A program made the translations under genes and the position numbers. Below the pieces are notes generated by a model. That model searched no databases and was not told the origin of the DNA. It was given only the letters and a program-made list of their open reading frames with translations. From an uncultured Blastocatellia bacterium (GTDB taxonomy: Bacteria; Acidobacteriota; Blastocatellia; Chloracidobacteriales; Chloracidobacteriaceae): a DNA stretch of 64,000 nucleotides. Every line of letters begins with the position of its first letter. Positions within the stretch are counted from its first letter, which is position 1. Positions 25,210 through 34,496 of the stretch are shown piece by piece. The stretch lies in the NCBI GenBank assembly GCA_937934745.1, contig CALGZC010000022.1:1-64000 (forward strand), read 5' to 3'.

Positions 25210-27960
25210 ATGATGAACCGTTCCACGTCAACCGCTGCGCCTGTCACACAAACTGTCTTCGTGTCTTCGCGTTTTGGCGAAGCTGTGGGGATGGTACTCG
25301 GGCTTTGTGCGCTGACGCTGACCATTGCCCTCGTCTCCTTTCACCCGGAAGACCCTGCGTGGAGTGTGAGCGCGCCGACCACCCACACACACAATGCGAT
25401 TGGCATCGTTGGAGCGGCGGTAGCGGATGTGCTCTTGCAAAGCCTGGGGATGATGGCCTACGCCGTCCCCCTCCTACTCGGCTTTTATGCCGTTCAGGTC
25501 TGGCGTGGTCGGGGGGTGCTACTGTCCCCTGAGCAGGTGGCCGGCATCACCGGATTGCTTTGTTCGCTGGCCGGCTTGTTGTCCTTGTTTCGCGAGCTGC
25601 CACTGTTTTGGGGGCGCGTTCATCTGGGCGGTTTCATTGGCTTCGTTCTGGAGCACTGGCTTGAGGAGGCACTCAATCCGTTGGGAACGGGACTGTTTCT
25701 GGTCGGCGCAGCATTGCTGTCGCTAATGCTCGCCACGCCGTTTTCGCTGCGCCGCTGGTTGGCGAGATGGTGGCGGATGCTACCCTTCGTTCAGGCAGAG
25801 CCGGCCTCCGAGGTCGCCGACCAAACCGATGCAGCCGCGTCACGCCAGCGCAGCCGTTCTGAGTCCGACGCCCCGGTGCCGGCAGTTGAAGCGCTGGAAG
25901 ATAAAAGCCGCCACGAGCAACGGATTGCCGAAGCGCTCTACGGTGATGATGTCCCCGGCATCGTGTCTGGGGCGCGCCGGACACCACCTGGCATCTCGGC
26001 GGTTGACCTCGGGGCTGAAGCTGCATCTCCGCCGCCGCTGGCTGCACCACCCCCGGCGCCGGTCAGTGACGCCGCTCTGGTTCCGAGCTCAGATCCCCCG
26101 GCTTCGCCCGTGGCACCGCCTGCGCCGGCGGGGAAAATGCCACCGCTCGGTCCGCCGACGGATGTCCGGCGCCTGGCGCGGGAAGCGATTGAGCGCCGCA
26201 ATAGTGGCAACAACGCTCTCGCACGCGGACAACAGAAGCGTCCGGCAGAACCGGACGCGCCACCCACCGGCCGCCGGGTAAACCCGGCTATGCCACGCCC
26301 TGCCGAGGACGCTCAGGAAGTGGTTACCAAAATGGTGCAGGATGCACAGATTGTACGGCGGCAGGCGACACCGCCCGCCCCGGCACCCCGCGTTGTTGTG
26401 CAGTCGGCCGCCGGCAACGCGCCCAATTCAGGGTTGAGCGCAGCGGCAGCGGCCCTTGCGCCGGCACCGCACCCGGTTGAAGACGTCACACCGTACACGT
26501 TGCCGACCGTGGACATGCTCAACCCGCCACCGCCGCAGACGAGCCAGTCCGACGAGGAGTTGCGTGCGCGTGCGCGTCTGCTGGCCGAGAAATGCCGCGA
26601 GTTCAACGTCATCGGCGAAATTTACGAAATCGAGCCGGGGCCGGTCGTCACGACGTTTGGCTTCAAGCCCGATCCGGGTGTCAAGTACAGTCGCGTGGTC
26701 AGCCTTGTGGATGACCTCTGCCTCGGTTTACAGGTCGAGTCCATTCGCATTGACCGAATGGCGGGCAAGGCGACCATCGGAATCGAAGTGCCGAACGCCC
26801 ACCGCGACACCATCTACCTGCGCGAGATCATCGAATCCGAGGCCTTCCGCGACAATCCCGGACGGTTGCCGATTGCGTTGGGAAAAACCATTAACGGTGA
26901 GCCGTATGCAGCCGACTTGGCGAAGATGCCCCACCTCCTAATTGCCGGCTCAACCGGGTCGGGGAAGTCGGTGATGATCAACTCGCTGATTTGCTCGCTT
27001 TTGTTCAAGTCCACGGCCGCCGACGTGCGCATGATCTTGGTGGACCCGAAGCGTGTTGAGTTGGAGCTATACGCCGGCATTCCGCATTTACTGACGCCGA
27101 TTATCACCGATCCGAAGCGCGCCGCCAATGCCCTCAACTGGGCGGTGGGAGAAATGGAAAATCGCTACAAGTTGCTGGCAAACGCCGGCGTCCGCAACAT
27201 TGAGGGCTTCAATCGCGCCGTGTGTGAGTCGCCGTTTGACCCGGTGAAATTTCCGGCCGGCCCACCGCCGCGTCTGCCCTACATTGTGATTGTCATTGAC
27301 GAACTGGCCGACCTCATGATGGTGGCTTCCGGTGAAGTGGAGACGGCCATTGCCCGGCTGGCGCAAATGGCGCGCGCCGTCGGGATTCATCTGGTCATTG
27401 CGACACAGCGCCCCTCGGTGGATGTCATTACTGGGTTGATCAAGGCGAACTTCCCGGCGCGGATTTCTTTCCGGGTGTCGTCCAAGGTGGATTCGCGCAC
27501 CATTCTGGATGCCAACGGCGCAGAGCAGTTGCTCGGGCAGGGCGACATGCTGTTTTCACCTGGTTCCTCACGGCTCATCCGCATTCACGGCGCATACGTC
27601 AGCGAACCTGAGATCAACCGCATCACAGACTTCCTCAAGCAGCAGGGCGCGCCGCAGTACGATGAAAGCGTCCAGATGTCGGAGGAGGAGGTCGAAGCCG
27701 CCGAAGCCGGTGTTGGAGAGCGCGACGCGCTCTATGATGAGGCAGTACGGGTTGTCGTGCAGATGGGGAAAGCCTCAACGTCGGTGTTGCAAAGGCGCTT
27801 GCGGATCGGGTACGGGCGCGCAGCAGCCATTCTCGACATGATGGAACGCGAAGGTTTTATTGGCCCGATGGACGGCAGCAAACCGCGTGTCGTCAAGCAG
27901 GCCGCTTACGATTACGTCGAGATGCTCGACGGCCATGCCCTGATGCCGGAAGACGAATGA
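25210..27960 (+). CDS. ftsK: DNA translocase FtsK/SpoIIIE
   Basis: About 916 residues. Four membrane helices occupy about 25-195, then a long Pro/Ala-rich linker to about 435, then the motor: [32 protein letters not shown] (alpha domain), Walker [10 protein letters not shown], Walker [16 protein letters not shown], and [39 protein letters not shown]. The C-terminal winged-helix gamma domain that reads KOPS sites is [44 protein letters not shown]. It pumps chromosomal DNA through the septum and aids dimer resolution. Start among ATG 25210, 25213 or an upstream TTG at 25165 is not fixed by a ribosome site. It follows prfB by 56 bp. Confidence 0.95.
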   Translation: MMNRSTSTAAPVTQTVFVSSRFGEAVGMVLGLCALTLTIALVSFHPEDPAWSVSAPTTHTHNAIGIVGAAVADVLLQSLGMMAYAVPLLLGFYAVQVWRGRGVLLSPEQVAGITGLLCSLAGLLSLFRELPLFWGRVHLGGFIGFVLEHWLEEALNPLGTGLFLVGAALLSLMLATPFSLRRWLARWWRMLPFVQAEPASEVADQTDAAASRQRSRSESDAPVPAVEALEDKSRHEQRIAEALYGDDVPGIVSGARRTPPGISAVDLGAEAASPPPLAAPPPAPVSDAALVPSSDPPASPVAPPAPAGKMPPLGPPTDVRRLAREAIERRNSGNNALARGQQKRPAEPDAPPTGRRVNPAMPRPAEDAQEVVTKMVQDAQIVRRQATPPAPAPRVVVQSAAGNAPNSGLSAAAAALAPAPHPVEDVTPYTLPTVDMLNPPPPQTSQSDEELRARARLLAEKCREFNVIGEIYEIEPGPVVTTFGFKPDPGVKYSRVVSLVDDLCLGLQVESIRIDRMAGKATIGIEVPNAHRDTIYLREIIESEAFRDNPGRLPIALGKTINGEPYAADLAKMPHLLIAGSTGSGKSVMINSLICSLLFKSTAADVRMILVDPKRVELELYAGIPHLLTPIITDPKRAANALNWAVGEMENRYKLLANAGVRNIEGFNRAVCESPFDPVKFPAGPPPRLPYIVIVIDELADLMMVASGEVETAIARLAQMARAVGIHLVIATQRPSVDVITGLIKANFPARISFRVSSKVDSRTILDANGAEQLLGQGDMLFSPGSSRLIRIHGAYVSEPEINRITDFLKQQGAPQYDESVQMSEEEVEAAEAGVGERDALYDEAVRVVVQMGKASTSVLQRRLRIGYGRAAAILDMMEREGFIGPMDGSKPRVVKQAAYDYVEMLDGHALMPEDE

Positions 27961-28304
27961 GTACGGCCAAGACGCCCCTTGGCTCCGCCTTGCCCGGAAG
28001 CTCATCCGCGCAGTGGCCTCCGTGGCAGCGGCGCAATGTGCAGCGCAGAGCGGACAAGCTGAGGAGGCGAGGTGTGACGCGGTTCCCGCTGCCTAGGAGT
28101 CCTGCTTGTGCGGTGCTGCCCGGCTTGCGTGTTGTGCGCCCGTTGCTGTCTGACTCAACAAACGGAAAGGCGACTTGCTGCTTAAGCGCGAGGCTTTCTA
28201 CGATAAGCCGATGCATTTCCGGCTTTCTGCCCCACGAAGCCGGAGCTAGCCTGCGCCAGCGCGGAAGCTGCGCAGGACAACAAATAGAAAGTGGAGACTG
28301 CAAC
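27961..28304 (+). other. Region between ftsK and ribA with an open reading frame in the ribA frame
   Basis: 344 bp. An ATG at 27957 overlaps the ftsK stop (ATGA) and its frame stays open right into ribA, giving 116 extra codons. Its translation is Arg/Ser/Pro-rich and resembles no domain, and ribA has its own good start, so I do not call it coding. No FMN riboswitch consensus is visible. Confidence 0.45.
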
Positions 28305-28943
28305 ATGGATGGCATAACCGGGGAAAAAACCAACGACGGCGCACCGGCCCTGACGGTGGAGCGCGTCGCAGAGGCAAATCTCCCCACGGAATTTGGTCTA
28401 TTTCGCATCCTTGGGTACCGGAGTCTGACGAGCGAGGAAGAGTTTGTGGTTTTGCTCAAAGGCGTTCTAACGCCTCAGATGCCAACCCTCGTTCGCATTC
28501 ATTCCCAGTGTTTGACAGGCGATGTTTTTCATTCGATCAAGTGTGATTGTGGTCCGCAGTTGCAGCGCGCGATGGAAAAGATTGCCGCTGCCGGCCTGGG
28601 TGTGATCATTTATCAACAGCAGGAAGGACGCGGCATTGGGATTTTGAATAAAATTCGCGCCTATGCCCTGCAGGATCAGGGCGCCGATACGATTGAAGCG
28701 AACCTGCGTCTGGGGTTCGATGTGGATGCCCGGGACTATAAGCAGTGTGCTGAAATCCTGCGTGAGCTTGGGCTGCGAAAGATTCGCTTGATGTCGAACA
28801 ACCCACACAAACTGGCAGCACTGTGCGAGGCCGGACTAGAAGTCGTCGAACGTATACCGATTGAGTTGTCGCCGCGTGCGCCCTCGATCGGCTACCTACG
28901 TACGAAGAAGGAAAAAATGGGACATCTCCTCAGCGTTGTGTGA
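28305..28943 (+). CDS. ribA: GTP cyclohydrolase II
   Basis: 212 residues. It opens the imidazole ring of GTP, the first committed step of riboflavin synthesis. Zinc ligands are in [18 protein letters not shown], the GTP-site segment is [21 protein letters not shown], and [19 protein letters not shown] is the usual C-terminal motif. It is the stand-alone form, not fused to RibB. The ATG at 28305 has GGAG 8 bp upstream. No other rib gene is nearby. Confidence 0.95.
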   Translation: MDGITGEKTNDGAPALTVERVAEANLPTEFGLFRILGYRSLTSEEEFVVLLKGVLTPQMPTLVRIHSQCLTGDVFHSIKCDCGPQLQRAMEKIAAAGLGVIIYQQQEGRGIGILNKIRAYALQDQGADTIEANLRLGFDVDARDYKQCAEILRELGLRKIRLMSNNPHKLAALCEAGLEVVERIPIELSPRAPSIGYLRTKKEKMGHLLSVV

Positions 28944-29009
28944 AACACTGGGGGATGTGGGCGGGAAGGGCCGACCCCCGGCGGCCCTGTACCGTTTCCC
29001 ACCTGGCAC

Positions 29010-29978
29010 TTAACAGCTGCTCTCCGGTTGGGCCCACTGCGGTCGAAAATCTTTGTCAACTAGCCGTGCGCGGACACCTTCGACGTAATCGGGATGCCGA
29101 ATTGCTTGCTGCGCAGCCGCCAGTTCCCGGTGAAATGCGGCCTCAAGGGAGGCCGGACGCGTGGCGCAGACCACCTGCCATGTCACCTGTAGGCTGTAGG
29201 GCGAAGCGCGACGCAGGCTTTCCCAGGCGTGACGTGACCAAGCATCTTCAGCTGCTTCCAGCGACGCGCAAATGGCGGCCAGCGATGGCCGGCTAAAATG
29301 CCGGTCAACCCACGTCGCGCGGTCGGTTGGAAAGTCCGCCGGTATATCCCATTGTTCCAGAAATGCCGGACTACCTTGTTCTACAAGCTGTTGGCGAAGG
29401 GCAGTCGCTTGCTCCGTCGTTAGGTAGTGCGTCGCCAGACCGAGCGCCCGCGCCGTCAGCCCGTCAATGCTTTCACCTGTCAGCGCCAGGTAACGTCCCC
29501 ACGCGCCGGGTAGCCGGTTTAGGAACCAGCTTGCCCCTACATCGGGAAAAAAGCCGATGTGGACCTCTGGCATGGCCAGGCGTGTTGTCGGAGTGGCAAT
29601 CCGGTAGCGCGCCCCGATAGCCAACCCTAACCCCCCGCCCATTGTCACGCCGTCCATCAGCGCCACAATCGGTTTGGGGAAATGGTGTAGCCGCAGGTCG
29701 AGGGCGTATTCGGTGGCAAAAAACTCATCCCCGCGTTCCGCGCACCCATCGAGTACGCACTGCCGAAGCCACTTGACATCGGCACCGGCGCACAGCCCCC
29801 GGCTTCCCGCCCCGCGCAACAGGACGGTGTGGACGTCGATGGCGTCGGCAATCTCATCCAGAAATCGGTCTAGTGCGCGGAGCATATCGGTCGTGAGAAC
29901 ATTGATTACATGGGGGCGGTTCAAGGTCAGCACGGCAACGCCCCCCTCCTTCTCAAACTGTACCTGTGCTTCCTGCAT
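29010..29978 (-). CDS. 3-Hydroxyisobutyryl-CoA hydrolase-like crotonase
   Basis: 322 residues of the ECH_2 branch of crotonases. Marks are LRGAGSRGLCAGADVKWL, the insertion-bearing FFATEYALDLRLHHFPKPIVALMDGVTMGGGLGLAIGARYRIA, and MPEVHIGFFPDVGASWFLNRLPG with catalytic Glu and Asp. These enzymes hydrolyse 3-hydroxyisobutyryl-CoA in valine breakdown; some act as hydratases. No valine-pathway gene is adjacent. ATG at 29978 (MQEAQVQFEKEG) fits the family start; the frame is open to 30029. It converges on ribA. Confidence 0.88.
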   Translation of the reverse strand: MQEAQVQFEKEGGVAVLTLNRPHVINVLTTDMLRALDRFLDEIADAIDVHTVLLRGAGSRGLCAGADVKWLRQCVLDGCAERGDEFFATEYALDLRLHHFPKPIVALMDGVTMGGGLGLAIGARYRIATPTTRLAMPEVHIGFFPDVGASWFLNRLPGAWGRYLALTGESIDGLTARALGLATHYLTTEQATALRQQLVEQGSPAFLEQWDIPADFPTDRATWVDRHFSRPSLAAICASLEAAEDAWSRHAWESLRRASPYSLQVTWQVVCATRPASLEAAFHRELAAAQQAIRHPDYVEGVRARLVDKDFRPQWAQPESSC

Positions 29979-30160
29979 AGCCACCCGAGTCGCGATACAA
30001 CGTAGCAATACAACACGTCGAACACTCAATGAAGTTGCCCAGCGGGTAGCCGCATCATAGGAACGGGCGACAATCCCTGCCAGTGCTGTTGGTGCCTTTC
30101 AGGGCAGACGGGGGAAAGCCGCATCACCGGCTGCGTATGGCGCAAACAAAGCGCGTGAAA

Positions 30161-30211
30161 CCGCCGGGCAATTGCGTTAGGCTCAGCCGACGTGGGCAAT
30201 TTGCCCGGCGG
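30161..30211. repeat. Long inverted repeat upstream of mdh
   Basis: CCGCCGGGCAATTG at 30161-30174 and CAATTTGCCCGGCGG at 30197-30211 are complementary except for one extra base, with a 22-base loop. On the plus strand it is followed five bases later by a run of six T (30217-30222) and then the mdh ribosome site. It could be a leader terminator/attenuator of mdh or a stabilising 5' stem. It lies in the divergent gap between the hydrolase gene and mdh. Confidence 0.6.
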
Positions 30212-30256
30212 AGTTGTTTTTTCCATTTGTTTTTCTAAAGGACAGGAAGGGTCATC

Positions 30257-31180
30257 ATGGGACGCAAAAAAGTGACGGTTATCGGGGCCGGAAATGTTGG
30301 TGCCACCGTTGCCGAGTTACTGGTGCTCAAGGAACTAGCCGATGTCGTGCTGGTAGACATTGTTGCGGGATTGCCCCAGGGCAAAGGGTTGGATTTGAAT
30401 GAAATGGCCCCGATTGAGGGCTACGATGCTCTGGTCACCGGCGTCAACAACTACGACGCCACCCAGGACTCCGACGTTGTCGTGATCACGTCCGGCGCGC
30501 CCCGCAAGCCGGGCATGAGTCGGGACGACTTGGTGGAGGTCAATCAGAAGATCGTCGCCAGCGTGACGGAGCAGGTTGCGCCGCGTTCGCCCAGGGCCAT
30601 CCTGGTCGTGGTGGCGAATCCGCTGGATGCGATGTGTACGGTGGCGCATCGCATTTCTGGTTTCCCGCGCGAACGGGTGGTCGGCATGGCCGGCGTCCTG
30701 GATTCGGCCCGCATGCGCTACTTCCTCGCCGAGGCGCTCAACGTGTCGGTTGAAAACATTACGGCGTTTGTGCTCGGCGGTCACGGCGACACGATGGTGC
30801 CGCTCCCGCGCTACTCGACGTGCGCCGGGATTCCGATTCCAGAACTGCTGCCGGCGGAAACGATTGCGGCCATTGTCGAGCGCACGCGCAACGGCGGCGC
30901 AGAAATCGTCCAGCTCCTGGGCACCTCGGCTTGGTATGCCCCGGCTGCTGCGACGGTTGAAATGGTCGAAGCGATTATCAAGGACAAGAAAAAAATCCTG
31001 CCCTGCGCGGCGCTGCTGCAAGGTGAGTACGGTATAGAGGGGTTGTTTATCGGCGTCCCGGTCAAGCTTGGCAGGGGCGGCGTTGAGCAAATTCTCGAAA
31101 TCAAGCTCACCGAGGAAGAGGCCGCCGCGTTGCGCAAGTCGGCAGACGCCGTGCGGGAACTTGTCGCTCTCTTGAAATAG
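30257..31180 (+). CDS. mdh: Malate dehydrogenase (LDH-like type)
   Basis: 307 residues. N-terminal [17 protein letters not shown] binds NAD, and the Asp in VVLVDIV selects NAD over NADP. Substrate-site residues are in [19 protein letters not shown] and VANPLDAM; the catalytic His is in [13 protein letters not shown]. It interconverts malate and oxaloacetate in the TCA cycle. AGGAAGG lies 6-7 bp before the ATG. A long stem-loop with a T run precedes the gene. Confidence 0.96.
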   Translation: MGRKKVTVIGAGNVGATVAELLVLKELADVVLVDIVAGLPQGKGLDLNEMAPIEGYDALVTGVNNYDATQDSDVVVITSGAPRKPGMSRDDLVEVNQKIVASVTEQVAPRSPRAILVVVANPLDAMCTVAHRISGFPRERVVGMAGVLDSARMRYFLAEALNVSVENITAFVLGGHGDTMVPLPRYSTCAGIPIPELLPAETIAAIVERTRNGGAEIVQLLGTSAWYAPAAATVEMVEAIIKDKKKILPCAALLQGEYGIEGLFIGVPVKLGRGGVEQILEIKLTEEEAAALRKSADAVRELVALLK

Positions 31181-31216
31181 CGTCGAACAGGCCGTGTTGA
31201 ACAGTTGGTGTTGACC

Positions 31217-31246
31217 GTGACACCGACCGAAGGATCGCCCTATATT
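31217..31246 (+). promoter_or_regulatory. Probable sigma-70-type promoter for the dioxygenase-RidA gene
   Basis: GTGACA at 31217-31222, 18 bp spacer, TATATT at 31241-31246; both hexamers match the consensus in five of six positions. It lies 42 bp before the ATG of the next gene. Confidence 0.5.
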
Positions 31247-31287
31247 GTTGCCCACACCGATCTCTCTGCGCTGTCAGACACCTCTTG

Positions 31288-32472
31288 ATGACCGGCTCAC
31301 CGCTCACGTACTGGGATTACGTCAAACTCGACGTCATCCACAACCTGCAATCTGAACGGCAGACCGAGTGCTATGACGAGGTGATGTTCATCGCCGTGCA
31401 CCAGCACTTCGAGTTCTGGTTCGCGCAGGTCATTCGCGACCTGCGCGAGAGCATTCGCCGGCTCAATCTGACGCCACCCGATCTGGCGACGGCGACGGCG
31501 CTCCTCCATCGGTGCAACGTTGAATTGGCGCTAGCCACGCAGGGCTTTGAAGTGATGAAAACCCTCACCCGTGAAAGCTTCCTCGCTTTTCGCGGTGCGC
31601 TTCAGCACACGTCGGGATTACAGAGCGTACAGCTCACCGTGATTGAACTGTTGGTCGGACGTACGCCTGACACGCTCTACCACCACCTGATTGACGGCCC
31701 CGGCATGCGCGATTTTCTGGCAAAGTACGGCGGGCCGGACGGTTTACTGGCACAGGTGATCCGAGAAACCGAACGCACTGGCAATCTGCGGCGTGCCTAT
31801 GATCGCGTCGTCGGCCAGCCGCCGGTCAATCCGGCGCATCTGGCAGCGCTCCAGAGGGAACTCGTGGCCTTGGATCGCCAACTGGCCGGCTGGCGACGAC
31901 GCCATGCTGAAACCGCAGCGAAGGTCCTCGGACGCGACTTCGGTGAGTCGGCCGGCACGGTCGGCAACACACGTTCGTGCCGTGAGAATCTTGAGATTGG
32001 CAAGCGCCACACCCGGCGGTACTTTGCCGACCTAGAGGCGGTAGTCGGTAACATTCCCACAGGAGACCCACCCATGACAACCACGCGCATTGCCACCGAT
32101 CAGGCCCCGGCGGCGATTGGCCCCTATGCCCAGGCCGTGCGGGTTGGCGAGTTCCTCTTCACATCTGGTCAAATTCCACTTGATCCGGTCACGATGACCG
32201 TTGTCGGCGACGACGTTGCGACCCAAACCCGACAGGTTCTTCACAATCTGGCGGCTGTCGTGCGGGCTGCCGGTGGAGACTTGTCCGACGTCATCAAAAC
32301 TACGGTGTTTCTCAAAGATATGAATGACTTTCAGGCAATGAATGAGGTCTATGCCACCTTCTTTCCAGGCGAACCACCGGCGCGCTCGACGGTCGAAGTC
32401 GCCCGCCTGCCCAAAGACGTCCGCGTGGAGATTGAGTGTGTGGCCGTCATATCGCGCCGGACAATCGGGTAA
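31288..32472 (+). CDS. Tryptophan 2,3-dioxygenase joined in frame to RidA
   Basis: One uninterrupted frame of 394 codons. Residues 1 to about 255 are tryptophan 2,3-dioxygenase: TYWDYVKLD, the FIAVHQHFEFWF distal-site helix with H38, FRGALQHTSGLQSVQ, and WRRRHAETAAKVLG with H206 as probable heme ligand. It opens the indole ring of tryptophan to N-formylkynurenine. From M263 the sequence is a complete RidA (YjgF) protein (IATDQAPAAIGPYAQAV, FTSGQIPLDP, PARSTVEVARLPKDVRVEIE with the Arg and Glu of the active site), which hydrolyses reactive enamine/imine intermediates. No stop separates them, but a ribosome site precedes M263, so both a fusion and a separate RidA may be made. The dioxygenase C-terminus is less conserved than usual around 218-245. 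Confidence 0.85.
   Translation: MTGSPLTYWDYVKLDVIHNLQSERQTECYDEVMFIAVHQHFEFWFAQVIRDLRESIRRLNLTPPDLATATALLHRCNVELALATQGFEVMKTLTRESFLAFRGALQHTSGLQSVQLTVIELLVGRTPDTLYHHLIDGPGMRDFLAKYGGPDGLLAQVIRETERTGNLRRAYDRVVGQPPVNPAHLAALQRELVALDRQLAGWRRRHAETAAKVLGRDFGESAGTVGNTRSCRENLEIGKRHTRRYFADLEAVVGNIPTGDPPMTTTRIATDQAPAAIGPYAQAVRVGEFLFTSGQIPLDPVTMTVVGDDVATQTRQVLHNLAAVVRAAGGDLSDVIKTTVFLKDMNDFQAMNEVYATFFPGEPPARSTVEVARLPKDVRVEIECVAVISRRTIG
32060..32076 (+). promoter_or_regulatory. ridA: Internal ribosome-binding site and start for RidA
   Basis: AGGAG (32061-32065 region) lies 8-9 bp before ATG 32074, where the canonical RidA sequence begins (MTTTRIATDQAP). Translation from here would give a free 132-residue RidA from within the longer frame. 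Confidence 0.55.
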
Positions 32473-32489
32473 CGCGCTGCGTCAGGGAC

Positions 32490-32519
32490 TTGTTTCCAGC
32501 CAAACGGCATCAGTATAGT
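32490..32519 (+). promoter_or_regulatory. Possible promoter for the glycosyltransferase gene
   Basis: TTGTTT at 32490-32495 and TATAGT at 32514-32519 with 18 bp between. The -10 is good, the -35 is weak. It lies just after the RidA stop and 45 bp before the GTG start. Confidence 0.35.
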
Positions 32520-32564
32520 GCAGTCCCGCTTAAGCGTCACATCCCCCCACATGGCGAGGAAAGC

Positions 32565-33713
32565 GTGGAGAAAAAGATACTCATCCTAACCGCCGACACC
32601 GGCGGAGGACACACGAGCGCCGCCCGTGCGTTGGAGGCGGGCCTAACCAAAGTTGCAGAAGGCGTGAACTTTCTGGTTCACGTAGCGCACGCCCTCGAAG
32701 AGTGCAGTGCCGTGACGCGGGCGGCGGGTAACATTTACAACTTCCTCCTGCGGTCACACCAGAAGTACGTCAAGCATTACCACCGGTTCATCAACCGCTA
32801 CCACCCCGAACGCTGGGTGATCATCGAGCGGTACGCCAAGCCTTATCTTGAACGCTTGTTTGACAAACACTGCCCGAACCTGATTGTGTCGGTGCACCCA
32901 ATGCTGCAATACCCGATTGCCCGCATCCTGCATGACCTCAACCTCAGAGGAAAAATCCCCTTTGTGACGGTAGTCACCGATCCCTGCGGGAATTCGTGGC
33001 GGGCCTGGGGGGATGCCTTCGTTGATCTCTACATTGTCGCCCACGAACGCGCCAAAGCGGAGTTGCTTGAATACGGTGTGGCCGAAGACCGAATTCGCGT
33101 TATCGGGATGCCGATCCATCCCAAGTTCCAGGAAGCCAATCACCTTGACCCACAGCTGCTCCGCACGGAACTTGGGCTTGACCCACATAAGTTCACGGTC
33201 TTTGTCAATGCCGGTTGGATCGGAGGCGGTAACATTCCCCGGATTTATCGCTCGCTGATCGCGGCGGACTTAGACCTCCAGGTGATTTTCTTGACCGGCA
33301 AAAATGAACGACTGGCAGACGAGGCCCGCGTTCTGTCCCGGCAGGCGCGCTTCCCGGTCAAGGTGCTGGGGTTTTCTAACCACATGGAACGCCTGATGCG
33401 CGCGTCGGATGTGATGGTCTCCAAGTTGGGTGGTTTGACGACCTTCGAGGCCCTGGCGACACGGCTGCCGATTATTGCCGATGCCATAACACCACCCATG
33501 CCCCAGGAAGCCGGAACAGGTGTGCTCCTTGAAGAGCACAATGCCGGGTTGCTGCTCCGGCGGGCGGAAGATATTGTGCCGACTCTGCGGTATTTGCTCA
33601 ACACACCGGCACGCCTGCGCAGCATGCGCGAAGCAGCTGCAGCACTGGGCGTCCCGGATGCAACGCATCGCATCGTCAACGAAATTTCCGCCCTCGTTCC
33701 TGCGCAAGCCTGA
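32565..33713 (+). CDS. MGDG-synthase/UgtP-type glycolipid glycosyltransferase (GT28-like)
   Basis: 382 residues. The N-terminus ILILTADTGGGHTSAARAL is the glycine-rich loop of MGDG synthases and UgtP; the C-terminal half has VFVNAGWIGGGN, VKVLGFSNHMERLMRASDVMVSKLGGLTTFEAL and PMPQEAGTG, the nucleotide-sugar site. These enzymes add galactose or glucose from the UDP sugar to diacylglycerol at the inner membrane face. In a chlorophototroph such glycolipids may support photosynthetic membranes, which is inference. GTG 32565 follows GAGG by 5 bp. The frame is open further upstream but without family similarity. Confidence 0.9.
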   Translation: MEKKILILTADTGGGHTSAARALEAGLTKVAEGVNFLVHVAHALEECSAVTRAAGNIYNFLLRSHQKYVKHYHRFINRYHPERWVIIERYAKPYLERLFDKHCPNLIVSVHPMLQYPIARILHDLNLRGKIPFVTVVTDPCGNSWRAWGDAFVDLYIVAHERAKAELLEYGVAEDRIRVIGMPIHPKFQEANHLDPQLLRTELGLDPHKFTVFVNAGWIGGGNIPRIYRSLIAADLDLQVIFLTGKNERLADEARVLSRQARFPVKVLGFSNHMERLMRASDVMVSKLGGLTTFEALATRLPIIADAITPPMPQEAGTGVLLEEHNAGLLLRRAEDIVPTLRYLLNTPARLRSMREAAAALGVPDATHRIVNEISALVPAQA

Positions 33714-33746
33714 GCGCACGCCGACCATTCGCCATGTCAAATCGCC

Positions 33747-34496
33747 ATGTCAAAACTTTTGGAAGGTAAGGTGGCGCTTGTCACAGGCGGCTCGCGTGGC
33801 ATCGGACGCGGTATCTGCGAGGTTTTTGCGCGCGAAGGCTGTGACATTGCCCTCAACTATCGCGCCAACGATGCGGCGGCCGAAGAAACGGCAGCCGCGA
33901 TTCGCGCCTATGGGCGCCGGGTCGTGACATACTGCGTGTCGGTCGCCGACCGTCCCGCCGTTCGGCAGATGGTGAAAGATGCGCTCAACGACTTTGAGCA
34001 GATTGATATTCTGGTCAACAATGCCGCCATCAATCGCCCGGACATGTTTCTGACCATGAGTGACAAGGCCTGGGACGAGGTCATGGATGTCAATCTCAAC
34101 GGCCTGTTCAACGTCACCAAACCTGTCTTCAAGCACATGGCACGGCGGCGCTATGGACGGATTCTGAACATTAGCTCCATCGGCGGCATCCGCACCGTGC
34201 CGACAAGCGTTCACTACGCAACCTCCAAAGCGGCCGTGGTCGGCTTTACAAAAATGCTGGCCCGCGAAGGGGCGGCGTTCGGCATACTGGTCAATGCCAT
34301 TGCCGCCGGCATCTTCGATACCGATCTTGGGCAAACCCTGCCCGACCGGTTTCGGGAGACGTATGAAATGTGGTGCTCGGTCGGACGGCTCGGCAAGCCA
34401 CAGGAAATTGGCGAACTGGCAGCTTTTCTGGTCTCCGACCGGAACGCCTACATGAACGGCGAGGTCATCATCCTCGACGGCGGCACGGTGACGTGA
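33747..34496 (+). CDS. Short-chain dehydrogenase/reductase, FabG-like
   Basis: 249 residues with an intact SDR set: TGGSRGIGRG cofactor loop, NNAAINR, ISSIGGIRTVPTSVHYATSK with Ser, Tyr and Lys, and the terminal NGEVIILDGG. It resembles 3-oxoacyl-ACP reductases and related ketoreductases; the usual AxxPGxIxT reads AIAAGIFDTD, so Pro-Gly is replaced and fatty acid synthesis is not assured. Its stop overlaps the mutY GTG start, so the two are coupled. It contrasts with the degenerate SDR at 18260. Confidence 0.88.
   Translation: MSKLLEGKVALVTGGSRGIGRGICEVFAREGCDIALNYRANDAAAEETAAAIRAYGRRVVTYCVSVADRPAVRQMVKDALNDFEQIDILVNNAAINRPDMFLTMSDKAWDEVMDVNLNGLFNVTKPVFKHMARRRYGRILNISSIGGIRTVPTSVHYATSKAAVVGFTKMLAREGAAFGILVNAIAAGIFDTDLGQTLPDRFRETYEMWCSVGRLGKPQEIGELAAFLVSDRNAYMNGEVIILDGGTVT

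Noticed and set aside
27961-28304. FMN riboswitch upstream of ribA
   Set aside because: None of the conserved RFN segments could be found on the plus strand.
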